DNA of 64,000 nt from Bacillus siamensis KCTC 13613 (GTDB taxonomy: Bacteria > Bacillota > Bacilli > Bacillales > Bacillaceae). The position numbers and the translations under genes were made by a program. Where the stretch lies: the NCBI RefSeq assembly GCF_000262045.1, contig NZ_AJVF01000037.1, forward strand, positions 124,001 to 188,000, given 5' to 3'. A model generated the notes under the pieces. That model was given only the letters and a program-made list of their open reading frames with translations, did no database searches and was not told the DNA's origin. Below, one piece after another: positions 13,244 to 23,347 of this stretch; position 1 is the first letter of the stretch; each line of letters starts with the position of its first letter.

Positions 13244-15370
13244 TTACTCTTCACTTTTTTCATTGTCCGCTTTTCTTTTTTTCCTTCTTGCCGTCAGCCA
13301 GATCAGGCCGGCAGCAATGATCATAAGCGCCGCGAAAACAGCGATATACGTGACGTTCAGTGCTGCGGAACGGCTTTTCGTATCAGCCGATGGACTGCTG
13401 TCATCGGATTTGATTTGCTGATGGTTCGAAAACAGCTGCTTGCCGCCCGTTTCGTTGACGACGGTTGCGGCATCGCTTGTGCTGTCTAAAAAGCTGATCA
13501 GCTCTTTTGTGACGGCCGCGCCGCTTCCTGATAACGGAGCAAAAACAGCAATACTGCTGTCTGAGTCCCAAGGTGATTTCTGTGTAAACGCGACTTGTTT
13601 CGTCGTCTCATTCAGCATCTGAAATGATGAAACATCGTAAGCGCCGCTGCGGTCTGACGGCACGAGAAGCTTAGAAGCGTTTGACTTCAAAAGCGGAATT
13701 TGCGGCAGACTTCCGATAAACACAACATTCCGGCCTTTGGCGTCCGCTTCCTTCATGTCTGATGCCATCTTCACGGTAAATGACTGCCGGGCGCCGTTTC
13801 CGAATGAATCAGCCACTAAAGAAAGCTCTTTAAGTGTCTGCATAGTCACGTCATCCGGGATGACGATCACAGTTTTCTTATTCACGCTACCCGCAAATGG
13901 GAGCGGCCATTGCCCGAAATCCGCTTTCTGCGCCGCATCGCTTACCGGATACGTCAGCGTGCTGCTTTTATCAATATAGACCCATTTGTTTTCGTCACGG
14001 TCGATACACGGATTGTTATGTTTCAAGCCTGAGGTGACAAATTGCAGATCAATGTATCTGCTGCTGCGCAAAAGTTTCGGATCAATCGGGATTGAGACGT
14101 GGTAAAAGCCGTCTTTATCCTTATTGCCGAGATCATCAAGACGCACCGCATTCGGCTGTCCGTTGACCATGACGTTCAGTTCCGCTTTCTCGGCGTCATC
14201 ACCAGAATCGGCCTTCGTCCGGACCGCTTCCGACGTCTTTAATGTAAGCGAAAACTTAACCTTCCCGTCTTTATCAACAGCGGCCGCCGCAGGGTAAAAG
14301 AAATGCTCCGACGCCGTTTTGTTTGATCCGACCGTTACATTTCCCGCGCCGAAATCGTCTAAAGTCAGTTTATTGCCTGTCTTTTCAGCAGCGGGCTGAA
14401 GACGGCCGATCATCAGTGAGTCTCCGCTCAGCTGGCCTGAATAAGCGCTGTCTGTCATGACGCGGATTTTTTCTGCCAGCGTTTTGTCTGATTGTGCCGT
14501 GACAAACAGGACGGGCTGCCGTTTATCCCCGGCGGTGAGCACCCGTTCAGCGAGAAGGAGTTTGTTGTGTTCCGCTTTGATATTCCCGCGATCGAAAAGC
14601 TCTTTTATTTTGCCGTTCCAATGCTGCCCGGCGCCGATGACAATTGACGGATTGCTGATTTTGCCGGCGGCGGATTCTTTTACGTATGACACTTTCAGCC
14701 TGCTGTCAGCCGTTTTCAGAAATCCTTCTGTTTTGACTGCGGCTTCAGCTTCCGCAGAGGTCGGTTTGTCAGGAAGGATAATATCGGTTTCTTCACCCGT
14801 ATTGCCTGATTGGGCAAACGGATACGGGAAATGGCTCAGATCCGCCCCCTTTGACTTGCTTGCTTCTGAAAGCACAAGGCGGCTGTCCGGATAAATCTTT
14901 ATCCAGTTCCCTGACGTATCCTGCCTGACGCAGACGCCCTCTTTTAATACGCCGTAAAATTGCAATGATACGTTGTGATAGCCTTGGGCGGCTTGGCTTT
15001 TGCTGAGATTGAGCTTTACTGTTTTCCGCTTGGAGCTGCCGTCAAGCTTTATGGATTTGACCGGTTCATTATCAATGGCAATCGTTAAAGAAGACGGAGC
15101 TATTAATAAGTTTGACGCCTCGTAATCAATCAGGAGTGACTGATTGGCATTCGAAGCTCCCGCAGGAATCTGATAAGTCAGCTCCGAGCTGTCTTTCGCC
15201 CCGTAAAGAGTAATCAGATCGCCCGTCAGCGCCTGCTGCTCTTTTGCGCCTGCACTTGTTCTGAGGGCGGAACCGTCTGTTTTCAGTTCCTGGGCCGCGG
15301 CCGTCTGCCCGTTATATATCAGCAGCAAAAGGCCGGTTATCAATATGATCGCTTTTTTCAAAAAGGTCAC
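13244..15370 (-). CDS. ydaN: YdaN, BcsB-like exopolysaccharide export subunit
   Basis: A 708-residue protein with an N-terminal signal peptide (cleavage near QTAAAQE), a long extracytoplasmic region, and one C-terminal membrane helix (TYIAVFAALMIIAAGLIWL) followed by a lysine-rich tail. This matches cellulose-synthase regulatory subunit BcsB architecture, with two similar halves each containing a carbohydrate-binding-like region with a Cys (CVRQDTSGNWIKIYPDSRL and CIDRDENKWVYIDKSS). It likely guides the glucan made by YdaM across the wall. Its start overlaps the ydaM stop by four bases (ATGA). The ydaJ-N operon makes an unidentified exopolysaccharide in B. subtilis. Confidence 0.87.
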   Translation of the reverse strand: MTFLKKAIILITGLLLLIYNGQTAAAQELKTDGSALRTSAGAKEQQALTGDLITLYGAKDSSELTYQIPAGASNANQSLLIDYEASNLLIAPSSLTIAIDNEPVKSIKLDGSSKRKTVKLNLSKSQAAQGYHNVSLQFYGVLKEGVCVRQDTSGNWIKIYPDSRLVLSEASKSKGADLSHFPYPFAQSGNTGEETDIILPDKPTSAEAEAAVKTEGFLKTADSRLKVSYVKESAAGKISNPSIVIGAGQHWNGKIKELFDRGNIKAEHNKLLLAERVLTAGDKRQPVLFVTAQSDKTLAEKIRVMTDSAYSGQLSGDSLMIGRLQPAAEKTGNKLTLDDFGAGNVTVGSNKTASEHFFYPAAAAVDKDGKVKFSLTLKTSEAVRTKADSGDDAEKAELNVMVNGQPNAVRLDDLGNKDKDGFYHVSIPIDPKLLRSSRYIDLQFVTSGLKHNNPCIDRDENKWVYIDKSSTLTYPVSDAAQKADFGQWPLPFAGSVNKKTVIVIPDDVTMQTLKELSLVADSFGNGARQSFTVKMASDMKEADAKGRNVVFIGSLPQIPLLKSNASKLLVPSDRSGAYDVSSFQMLNETTKQVAFTQKSPWDSDSSIAVFAPLSGSGAAVTKELISFLDSTSDAATVVNETGGKQLFSNHQQIKSDDSSPSADTKSRSAALNVTYIAVFAALMIIAAGLIWLTARRKKRKADNEKSEE

Positions 15371-16629
15371 CCGCTTTTATTTTGATTGTATCGCTCCGTT
15401 TTGTACCACTTGACTTCCTGCTTGAACAAGCGGTGCTTGATCTCTGTGAATAATGACCAGATGACAAGCACGATCCAAGCCTGGGAGTATGTAAAGTACA
15501 TGAGAAATACGATAAAGAAGTTTTGTTTGTTCATTTCTGTTTTTTCAATGCTTAAAGTAATCATGACCTCGGTCATAAACAGGAAAAAGGCCAGTATCCA
15601 CAAAATCATCGCCAAAAAACCGACTGCCAGATGCAGGTCGTAAAAAAGATTGATGATAAAAATCGTGTTTGACATGATCACACCGAAGAAAAACAAAAAA
15701 TACGTAAAAAAGAAATAAAACAGATCGAAGATGATCCGCTTGCGTTTCAGCTTAAAAAATTGGGATAAAAACTTGAGAACGACGTATTGATTGCCGCGCG
15801 CCCATCTTGTCCGCTGGCGCCACCAGACCTTCCATGTCTCAGGCTCCTGCTCCCATGTCACAGCCGCCGGGAAAAAGCGGATATGGTACCCGAGATTATA
15901 GACGCGGATCGTCAGCTCGGTGTCCTCCGCCAGCGCCTTATCATCCCAGCCGCCAAGCCGTTCGATAATGCTCCGCCTGATGGCGAAGTTTGTTCCCGGG
16001 ATGGTGGCGATTTTGAACCATTTCCATCTGCCGCCCTGCGCCATCCATTGAAAACAGATGGTTTCAATATTGATAAACTTCGTCAGGAGCGTTTTGGCCG
16101 CGTTGATGACCCGGAATTTCCCGACAACCGCTCCCGCTTTCTCATCATTCATCAGACCGAGAACCAGGTAGTACACCGCCATTTTTTCCGGCGTATTGTC
16201 CGCATCATACACGCAGATCACGTCTCCGTTCGATTCGGCAAACCCTGAGTTCAGCGCCGAGGATTTTCCTTTTCCGGCGTTCGGGGGCTTTGTGACAACC
16301 ATTTTAATGAAATCATACTGACGGGAAAATTCATTGACGATGTCCCCCGTCCGATCGGAGGAATTATCGTTAACGACGATGATCTCAAGCCTGTCTTTCG
16401 GATAATACAGATTCACCATCGCCTTCAGCGTCTGCCTGATGACGACTTCCTCATTATGCGCGGGAATCAGGACGCTGACCTTCGGGAGCTCCCCCGCCTT
16501 TGCGCGCCATTTCGGAATGTTTTGTTCGAAGGTCATATAATGCCTGAATCCGCCCTGCATCAGAAACATGTGATAGAGAAGCATCACCCATATTAAACTT
16601 AATGAGATAAAAAACAGAATGTTACTCAA
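15367..16629 (-). CDS. ydaM: YdaM, family 2 polysaccharide synthase
   Basis: A 420-residue processive glycosyltransferase. Family GT2 motifs are in order: VLIPAHNEE (residue 51), VYDADN (DxD, about 142), a LAEDTELT acceptor motif (about 233) and RQRTRW (the Q/RxxRW product-binding motif, about 270). One N-terminal and about four C-terminal membrane helices are seen. It is the catalytic subunit of the ydaJKLMN exopolysaccharide machine and in B. subtilis is controlled through the c-di-GMP receptor YdaK. It overlaps ydaL by eight bases and ydaN by four. Confidence 0.93.
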   Translation of the reverse strand: MSNILFFISLSLIWVMLLYHMFLMQGGFRHYMTFEQNIPKWRAKAGELPKVSVLIPAHNEEVVIRQTLKAMVNLYYPKDRLEIIVVNDNSSDRTGDIVNEFSRQYDFIKMVVTKPPNAGKGKSSALNSGFAESNGDVICVYDADNTPEKMAVYYLVLGLMNDEKAGAVVGKFRVINAAKTLLTKFINIETICFQWMAQGGRWKWFKIATIPGTNFAIRRSIIERLGGWDDKALAEDTELTIRVYNLGYHIRFFPAAVTWEQEPETWKVWWRQRTRWARGNQYVVLKFLSQFFKLKRKRIIFDLFYFFFTYFLFFFGVIMSNTIFIINLFYDLHLAVGFLAMILWILAFFLFMTEVMITLSIEKTEMNKQNFFIVFLMYFTYSQAWIVLVIWSLFTEIKHRLFKQEVKWYKTERYNQNKSG

Positions 16630-18349
16630 GGGTTCTTCTCTCCTTAAAGATTCGTTTTTTTAATGTGGCGCGCAAATAAAGGACGTAGCATGCGAACATG
16701 ATGATAAACAATAACACCACGCCGGAGAGAATCCAAAGCGCTTTTTCCAGAGGCGTCTGCTGATGGTGATTGAAAAAGGATGTTATCGGGTGAATCTTGT
16801 TTTCCACATGAATGATTCCGTCTCCGTTCGTTTTGATTCTGACGCTGTCCGACGTTACCGTCTGCTTCGTTTTCTTCAGATCGAGCCACTCGCCGCCGGG
16901 GATTCGTTCCATCTGATTGACGAGCTCAGGGAGGTATTTCATGCCGAGATACGGATGATAGAAACCTCCCGCCACTCCGCCGCCGAAGTCAATCATCTGC
17001 GAGATATGATCCTCCATATCTCCGAGCGGATTTTCCTTTGAGTTATCGGCATAACCGATGGTTTCAGGGTACAGCGTCATCCCGTCCAGCATAGCCGGCT
17101 TTGAGACGAACGGAGGGGCGCCCGAGGTTTTCCACGTCGTGCCGCTGAGCTGCACTTGGCCGAAAATGCTGGAGAAATAAGAAGATGCGATTTTGTACCC
17201 TTCTTCAGACATCGTATAGTGCGGCGCTTCGAATGACAGCGGATAAAGGCCGAGCTCTGTCAGGTCATCAATCGCCTGCTCCAGCTTCGTTCTCGTGTAG
17301 ATTTTCTCCTTTTCACGGAAAGGCTTCACATACGCCCGGTACGCTTTTTCATTCGGAAAATCCTGTTCCTTTTCAAGCTTGACCGGAGCATCGTCCGCAT
17401 TTTCTGACGTAATCGGCTGATCCGTTTTGGCATCCCAAAATTCAAAGCCTTCTCCCGTTTCGCTGTACCGGTATGCGTGCGTATAGCCGTGGATAATGAT
17501 GCTGCCGCCCATTTGCTGAAGTTTTTTCAGGACGCTGACCATTTTCGGCTTGTCCGCCAGATATACTTTTTCTCCGTTTTCCGGATTGAGGTAGACGGGA
17601 ATCACCGCCAGAATAAACGGTATGTGTCGTTTATGCAGGTAAGCGCCCGCTTCGTAAAGCAATGTTTCATCTGACATCGGACTGATGTCTTCAAGCCGCA
17701 AATAAAGGAGGGTGCCGCCCTCTGATTCTCCAAACGCCTTGCGCAGTTCTTTCGCGGTCAGAAACGAATCATTTAACAGGCTGGTCACACCGAAATAATA
17801 GTCAGAGCGCCCCGTTTTCCATATAAAAGGGCGGGTGCTGCCGTCACCGGACCGGTATGTATAAAGGGGCTCCCCTTTTACTCCCGCTGCACCGAGCACG
17901 GACATTCCTTTTTCAAGCGGCATGTCTGTTTTTTCTTTCTTGCTGTAAATGCGGTATACCGTTTCTTTTTCCGTGAGGGACACCCCCGCAAATTGGCGGA
18001 ATTGGCCAGCGTTATAGCCGATGCTGATAAGCTGCTGCGGCATGCTGCCGATCAGCGACATAAATGGTTTGCTGAGCTTTTTCTTCGTGACGCCGTAATA
18101 GATGACGCGCCGATTCTTTTCGAGGTCGGCGGCTGTGATATCTCCGTCGCTTTTCACGGTCACGGCGGATGAGAAATGGCCCGCGATCAAATCAAGCATT
18201 TTGACTTCAGCGGTTTCCTCTCCGTCCGCGCTTGTATAAATAATGAGAATGCCGTCCTTTTTGTCTGTTGCTCCCGCCGTACGGGGAATATAAACCGCCG
18301 AAATCATGAAGATTGCTGAGAGTAAGAGACGTATCCATTTAGAGTTCAT
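16622..18349 (-). CDS. ydaL: YdaL, DUF2334 deacetylase-like protein
   Basis: A 575-residue protein with a signal peptide (cleavage near PRTAGATDKK), a large outer domain and a C-terminal membrane helix with a KKRIFKERR tail. The central region is DUF2334, related to polysaccharide deacetylases: the segment IIIHGYTHAYRYSE (about residue 282) gives candidate metal-binding histidines, and GGFYHPYLG a later one. It may modify the polysaccharide made by YdaM. Coding overlaps exist at both ends (ydaK and ydaM), as expected in a tight operon. Confidence 0.85.
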   Translation of the reverse strand: MNSKWIRLLLSAIFMISAVYIPRTAGATDKKDGILIIYTSADGEETAEVKMLDLIAGHFSSAVTVKSDGDITAADLEKNRRVIYYGVTKKKLSKPFMSLIGSMPQQLISIGYNAGQFRQFAGVSLTEKETVYRIYSKKEKTDMPLEKGMSVLGAAGVKGEPLYTYRSGDGSTRPFIWKTGRSDYYFGVTSLLNDSFLTAKELRKAFGESEGGTLLYLRLEDISPMSDETLLYEAGAYLHKRHIPFILAVIPVYLNPENGEKVYLADKPKMVSVLKKLQQMGGSIIIHGYTHAYRYSETGEGFEFWDAKTDQPITSENADDAPVKLEKEQDFPNEKAYRAYVKPFREKEKIYTRTKLEQAIDDLTELGLYPLSFEAPHYTMSEEGYKIASSYFSSIFGQVQLSGTTWKTSGAPPFVSKPAMLDGMTLYPETIGYADNSKENPLGDMEDHISQMIDFGGGVAGGFYHPYLGMKYLPELVNQMERIPGGEWLDLKKTKQTVTSDSVRIKTNGDGIIHVENKIHPITSFFNHHQQTPLEKALWILSGVVLLFIIMFACYVLYLRATLKKRIFKERRTLE

Positions 18350-19187
18350 TCATCATCATCTCGTTTTCCAGTTCATTTAAAAATTGCTCGGCCGTCTGTA
18401 AATCCTTTCGGTACGCCAAGTAACATACACGGAAGGTGATGGAGACGTATTTACCGTTTTGCAGCCGGTACGTATCCAATTCCTTTTTCAGCTTCGCCAG
18501 AACGGCCGGCATGTTTTCTTCAGGCGTATGGGTCAGCACGATGCCGAACCGTTCGGCGGACGGCCTGAATTTTTTATCTGTTTCCCGTACGCTTGACCGG
18601 ATTTGACGGCTGATAAATGCCAGCAGGCGGTCGGTCTCTTTTTCTCCGTAGAGGGATTTGAATTCCTTGAAATAATGCATGTGCAGCAGCAAAAAGACAA
18701 AGGAATTGCCGTAGCGTTCCGCCCGCTTGATTTCCTCAGACAGTTCCAGCTTCATCCGGAGATGGTTGTCAAAGCCCGTCACCCTGTCGACGGCGACAAA
18801 GCTCGTGATCTCTTCCCGCAGCTGCTTCACTGAGCGCTCAAGCCCCTTGGCCAAATCGTGTATTCTTCCCGATATGTAGGAAAAAACGAGGAGCGCAATC
18901 CCCCAAACGGCCAGCATCTGCAGACCTTCGGCACCGGCAGACACCATAAAGCTCCCGGTCTGAAACCACAGGAGCAGGCTGCCGAGAACAAATAAGACGA
19001 GTAAGGTGATAACGAGCGCGTAGATCGCCCCGAACCATAAGCCGGCACCCGCGACAAGCAATGTGATGCAGGTTATCAGAAGCCCTGCGGATTGCTGTGA
19101 CACATAGTAAATAAAAAAAGACAGCAACGCTAACATAACTGCTGTGTAGCTGCACAGTTTTTGTGATTCATTGAATGATATGTTCAT
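18339..19187 (-). CDS. ydaK: YdaK, degenerate GGDEF c-di-GMP receptor
   Basis: A 282-residue protein: four to five membrane helices in the first 115 residues, a short coiled linker (AKGLERSVKQLREEI), then a GGDEF-type domain. The catalytic GGDEF signature is replaced by PSAERF, so it cannot make c-di-GMP. An upstream RxxD-like inhibitory site region (SSVRETDKKF) remains. In B. subtilis YdaK binds c-di-GMP and switches on exopolysaccharide synthesis. Its end overlaps ydaL by 11 bases and its start overlaps ydaJ by 20. Confidence 0.9.
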   Translation of the reverse strand: MNISFNESQKLCSYTAVMLALLSFFIYYVSQQSAGLLITCITLLVAGAGLWFGAIYALVITLLVLFVLGSLLLWFQTGSFMVSAGAEGLQMLAVWGIALLVFSYISGRIHDLAKGLERSVKQLREEITSFVAVDRVTGFDNHLRMKLELSEEIKRAERYGNSFVFLLLHMHYFKEFKSLYGEKETDRLLAFISRQIRSSVRETDKKFRPSAERFGIVLTHTPEENMPAVLAKLKKELDTYRLQNGKYVSITFRVCYLAYRKDLQTAEQFLNELENEMMMNEL

Positions 19188-20253
19188 TAAACAATTTCCT
19201 TTCAGCCAAAAGCGGCAGCAGGTTATCGAAAGAATGTGTATCGCTCCCGCTCATATAGCCGCCGTAATCAGGTTTCAGCGTGTCCAGCGTTTCAAATGAA
19301 GTCATTCTTTCATAAAGCGATCTGATGACAGCCGGATCAGCTTTTTGCTCTGTTAAAAAAAGAACGGCGAGAGCGTAAACGGACGGTGACTCGTATTGAA
19401 CCGCCGGCTCCTTCGTGTCTGCGATGTACCGTCCATACAGCTGTCCGCGCGACTTCCATTCTTCTATCATCCATTTTGACAGCGCGGCGGCTTTGTCATC
19501 GCCCCGCTTCAGATTCACGGCGGCATACAGCTGGTCAATGACATTGACTTCGCTGTCATATTTGTATTCCTTAGTTTCGGTATTGAACGATTTCGGCAGA
19601 AAACCATTTTTCATGGGCGCAAGATTGAGAACATCAAGGTTCCGGTTTTCCGTTTTCTCATCGATAATCCCCTGTTCTCTGAGCATCTGTAAGGCGCCGG
19701 GGCCGACATAGGACAACGTCACGGTCTTTGATGTGGCATTTGAAGCGGCATCGTAATAATCCGTAAAATACCCCTCATTCATATTGTATTTTTTCAGAGC
19801 CTTCCCGATCTGCACCGCTGTTTTCCCGTATTCACTGTTTCCCCACAGGGTTCCGGCCTCATTCAGACAGTTCATGATTCTGAAATCGTCAATCAAGGCA
19901 TTGGTGCCGTTCGCTTTATTCCCGGCAATTTTCCACGAGACGAGGCCGTTGTCCGTCAAAAATGAATCGGTAAGAAGCTGATATTGGGCTTGAAACTGCC
20001 GTTCATCTTTCCTGCCGAGCAAAAATTCCATCCATAGTCCGAGAGACTCAGATAAATATTCCGGCTCACCGGATATGTTCGTCTGAATCATTCCCCGCCC
20101 GTTCATCAATTTATGATAAATAAAATGCTCTGCGGGCTGAAGCGGTCCGGACGGTTCAGCAGCCGTCTGTTTTTCGGTGCCGGCCTCCGCGCATCCCGCC
20201 GTCAGCACAATTGAAATCAAAAGGATCATCAGACTAAAACCGAATCGTTTCAC
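19168..20253 (-). CDS. ydaJ: YdaJ, glycosyl hydrolase family 8-like lipoprotein
   Basis: A 361-residue protein starting at GTG with AGGAGG seven bases upstream. The N-terminus is a lipoprotein signal peptide with lipobox LTAGC, so it is anchored to the outer membrane face. The rest has the helical repeats of GH8 (endoglucanase-like) enzymes. As first gene of the ydaJKLMN operon it probably trims or processes the polysaccharide, like BcsZ in cellulose systems. The operon promoter lies in the A+T-rich 230 bases to its right; I cannot fix the boxes with confidence. Confidence 0.85.
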   Translation of the reverse strand: MKRFGFSLMILLISIVLTAGCAEAGTEKQTAAEPSGPLQPAEHFIYHKLMNGRGMIQTNISGEPEYLSESLGLWMEFLLGRKDERQFQAQYQLLTDSFLTDNGLVSWKIAGNKANGTNALIDDFRIMNCLNEAGTLWGNSEYGKTAVQIGKALKKYNMNEGYFTDYYDAASNATSKTVTLSYVGPGALQMLREQGIIDEKTENRNLDVLNLAPMKNGFLPKSFNTETKEYKYDSEVNVIDQLYAAVNLKRGDDKAAALSKWMIEEWKSRGQLYGRYIADTKEPAVQYESPSVYALAVLFLTEQKADPAVIRSLYERMTSFETLDTLKPDYGGYMSGSDTHSFDNLLPLLAERKLFNEHIIQ

Positions 20254-20447
20254 GTACCATCCTCCTATTTAGCAATTCCTTTTTTATACCTATATCTTAT
20301 TTTTCACAAAGCAATTTTTACTATATAAGAAACGATAAAAGAATACTAGCATATTTTCACATTGGGAAATTTTAAAATAGGGACGCCGCCGGTTCTCCTT
20401 TTCCCTGTTTGTTTGGATTTCATTCCCAATACAGGGAAAACACGACA

Positions 20448-20480
20448 AAAGGCAGCATTTCTTTAAAAATGCTGCCTTTC
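20448..20480 (-). terminator. topB terminator
   Basis: AAAGGCAGCATTT and AAATGCTGCCTTT form a perfect stem with loop CTTTAA, just past the topB stop. Confidence 0.9.
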
Positions 20481-20486
20481 TCTGAT

Positions 20487-22673
20487 TTATTTATCCAGGC
20501 CGAGTTTTTTCAGCTGTTCTGCCAGCGCGTTGTTCATCGGCTCCTCTTTGTTTTGGCTTTTCATATAAGAGTTGATGTCCCGCTTGGATGCGCGTCCGGA
20601 TTTATCTTTCGCCTTGCGCTTTTCAAAGACGGACAGTTTCTCCCGGTGGCCGCATACACATGCGAAGGTTTGGCCTTCGCCCTGGCCGCGAAGCTCCATT
20701 TTCTTATGACAGTTCGGACAGCGGGCGTTTGTTTTTCTTGCCAGCGTTTTCCGGCTGCCGCACTCACGATCCTGACATACGAGCATCGTGCCGCGTTTGC
20801 CGTTGACTTTAAGCATCATTTTGCCGCAATCAGGGCAGGCGGTGCCTGAAATGTTGTCATGTCTGAAAGTCTGGCTGCTGTTTTTGATTTCCTTCACCGT
20901 TTTGCCCGCATATGTTTTCATGTCTTTAATGAACACGGCGGATTTCAGTTTGCCCGCTGCGATGGCGGAGAGCTTTTGCTCCCAATCAGCGGTTAAGGCC
21001 GGCGATTTTAAATCTTCCGGGACGAGCTGTAAGAGCTGCTTCCCTTTTGACGTAATGAAAATATCTTTTTCTTTTTTCTCGATCAAGAAACTGTTGAACA
21101 GTTTTTCAATGATATCAGCGCGGGTGGCGACTGTTCCGAGTCCGCCGGTTTCACCCAATGTTTTCACAAGGTTCTTCTCTTCTCCCTGCATAAAGGCGCT
21201 TGGGTTCTCCATCGCGGATAACAGCGTGCCTTCATTAAAGCGCGCCGGCGGTTTCGTCTGACCGCTCGTTTCTTTCAATGATGAGACAGTGAGGCGCTGC
21301 CCCTGCTGAAGATCCGGGAGCGTCTGGTCTTTGTCTTCCTCATGATCGTCGTCATCCTCGTACATATCATACACGGCTTTCCAGCCAGGCGATTGAACCG
21401 TTTTCCCTTTTGCGGTAAATGTTTCGCCGCCGATATCGGCTGTGACCTTTGTTTCTTCGTATTCGAACGCCGGCATTAACACGGCGAGAAAACGTTTGGC
21501 AATCAGATCGTAAAGCTTTCGTTCTTTGTCGCTGAGGCTTGAAAGGATCAGCGGCTCCTCTGTCGGAATGATGGCATGGTGATCCGATACTTTCGCATCA
21601 TTGACGAATCCTTTATGCGCTTTGACGCCCCGCTTCAGTATTTGATTGACGTACTGGGCGTACGGCTTAACTTCCATACCGTTTAAACGGTCTTTTAAAG
21701 TCGGCACGATGTCTGCGGAAAGGAATCTGGAATCCGTCCGCGGGTAAGTGACAAGCTTATGCTGTTCATACAGCTTTTGAAGCACGGACAGCGTCTCTTT
21801 TGCGGAGAAACCGAAGCGCTTATGAGCGTCCCGCTGCAATTCCGTCAAGTCGTAAAGACCGGGAGCGAAGCTTTTCTTCGCCGTTTTTTTCAATTCTGAA
21901 ATGACTGCCGGCTTTCCTTGCAGGTCTTTTGCCAAACGGCCGGTCACCGTCTGATCGAACGTTCTTGTCTGCTTTGTTTTTTTATCCTGCCATGTCAGCG
22001 TCATCTGATCAGCCGCCGCGCGGAGACCGTAATAAGGAACGGGTTTGAACGCCTGAATATCCGCTTCGCGTTTGGCGATCATCGCCAGTGTCGGAGTCTG
22101 GACGCGTCCGCATGACAGCTGCGCGTTAAATTTCGTGGTCAGGGCGCGGGTCGCGTTGATGCCGACGATCCAATCCGCTTCCGCTCTGGCAACAGCGGAA
22201 TGATACAGGTTTTCGTACTCTTTGCCGCTGCGGAGCTTTTGAAATCCTTCTTTAATCGCCTTATCTGTCACAGAGGAAATCCACAGCCGCTTAATCGGTT
22301 TGCGGACGTTTGCCTTTTCGATAATCCAGCGGGCCACAAGTTCCCCTTCCCGTCCTGCGTCTGTAGCGATTACGATCTGGCTGACGTCTTTCCGGACAAG
22401 CTGAGCTTTGACCGCATTGAACTGTTTTCCTGTTTTTTTAATGACGACGAGCTTTAAAGGCTCCGGAATAATCGGCAGATCCTCAAGCCGCCATGATTGA
22501 AATTCTTTGCCGTATCCTTCAGGGTCAGCGAGCGTTACCAGATGCCCGAGCGCCCATGTGACGATGTAGCGGTCGCCTTCAAGATATCCGTTTCCTTTTT
22601 TATGACATTTCAGAACGCGGGCCAAGTCCCGGCCGACTGAAGGTTTTTCAGCTAATACAACTGTTTTTGACAT
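20487..22673 (-). CDS. topB: TopB, DNA topoisomerase III
   Basis: A 728-residue type IA topoisomerase that relaxes and decatenates DNA. Toprim residues appear at the start (VLAEKPSVGRD, then TDAGREGELVARW near 105), and the catalytic tyrosine lies in LVTYPRTDSRFLS (about residue 310). The C-terminus has cysteine motifs (CPDCGKMM, CPNCHKKMEL, CVCGHREK) for zinc ribbons. The ATG at 22673 (MSKTVVLAEKPS) is used as in B. subtilis; an ATG ten codons upstream (22703) is possible. A terminator follows directly. Confidence 0.95.
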   Translation of the reverse strand: MSKTVVLAEKPSVGRDLARVLKCHKKGNGYLEGDRYIVTWALGHLVTLADPEGYGKEFQSWRLEDLPIIPEPLKLVVIKKTGKQFNAVKAQLVRKDVSQIVIATDAGREGELVARWIIEKANVRKPIKRLWISSVTDKAIKEGFQKLRSGKEYENLYHSAVARAEADWIVGINATRALTTKFNAQLSCGRVQTPTLAMIAKREADIQAFKPVPYYGLRAAADQMTLTWQDKKTKQTRTFDQTVTGRLAKDLQGKPAVISELKKTAKKSFAPGLYDLTELQRDAHKRFGFSAKETLSVLQKLYEQHKLVTYPRTDSRFLSADIVPTLKDRLNGMEVKPYAQYVNQILKRGVKAHKGFVNDAKVSDHHAIIPTEEPLILSSLSDKERKLYDLIAKRFLAVLMPAFEYEETKVTADIGGETFTAKGKTVQSPGWKAVYDMYEDDDDHEEDKDQTLPDLQQGQRLTVSSLKETSGQTKPPARFNEGTLLSAMENPSAFMQGEEKNLVKTLGETGGLGTVATRADIIEKLFNSFLIEKKEKDIFITSKGKQLLQLVPEDLKSPALTADWEQKLSAIAAGKLKSAVFIKDMKTYAGKTVKEIKNSSQTFRHDNISGTACPDCGKMMLKVNGKRGTMLVCQDRECGSRKTLARKTNARCPNCHKKMELRGQGEGQTFACVCGHREKLSVFEKRKAKDKSGRASKRDINSYMKSQNKEEPMNNALAEQLKKLGLDK

Positions 22674-22736
22674 GCTTTTCACTTCTCTTTCTTTCACACT
22701 CATCCTGTTATTATAACAGACTTCCTCACGCTCTCT

Positions 22737-23171
22737 CTAATCGAGGACGTTTTTTGTGTCAATTTCTGAGAAAATGACGTGGGTCACGGTTTGGGCATAC
22801 GGAGAGGTGCGGTTGATGAAGTGTTCGATGGTTTCCAGACTGTCCGCGTTAATCTTCAGCATATAACACGCCGCCCCGGCGACCCGAAAACAAAATTCAA
22901 TGTTAGGAATGGATTGAATGTAGGTTTTGAATTGATCGTATTTTCCGTTTTTCACCGTCGCTTCGACAATGCAGGAGACGGGGAGCCCGATCTTTTTTTG
23001 ATCAATGTCCAATGTATAGCGCTTAATAACGCCGAAGGATTCAAGCTGTCTGACACGCTCTGTGACGGACGGGGCTGACAATTTGATTTTTCTGCCCAGC
23101 TCCCGCATGGACAGGCGGCTGTCCCGCTGCAGCTCTTTAATGATGCTCAGATCCACATTATCTAGTTTCAT
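22737..23171 (-). CDS. lrpC: LrpC, Lrp/AsnC-family DNA-binding protein
   Basis: A 144-residue Lrp/AsnC regulator: N-terminal winged helix (LSMRELGRKIKLSAPSVTER) and C-terminal RAM domain. LrpC of B. subtilis is a nucleoid-like protein that wraps DNA and affects sporulation and growth transitions. It lies 63 bases upstream of topB on the same strand. SD AAGGAAGG precedes the ATG. Confidence 0.92.
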   Translation of the reverse strand: MKLDNVDLSIIKELQRDSRLSMRELGRKIKLSAPSVTERVRQLESFGVIKRYTLDIDQKKIGLPVSCIVEATVKNGKYDQFKTYIQSIPNIEFCFRVAGAACYMLKINADSLETIEHFINRTSPYAQTVTHVIFSEIDTKNVLD

Positions 23172-23347
23172 GACTGTAGTCCTTCCTTACCCTTTTGGCT
23201 ATATTATCAAGAGAAATCCGAAAAATGACAAGAACAACAGGCTGAAATCATGAAGGTTTTTTCAGGAACAGACGCGAAATGGTCATATTAGGACTGCCCT
23301 TTGCTTATAGTATAGAGGAAAAAAGATGTCCGACAGGAGGGAGCTGT

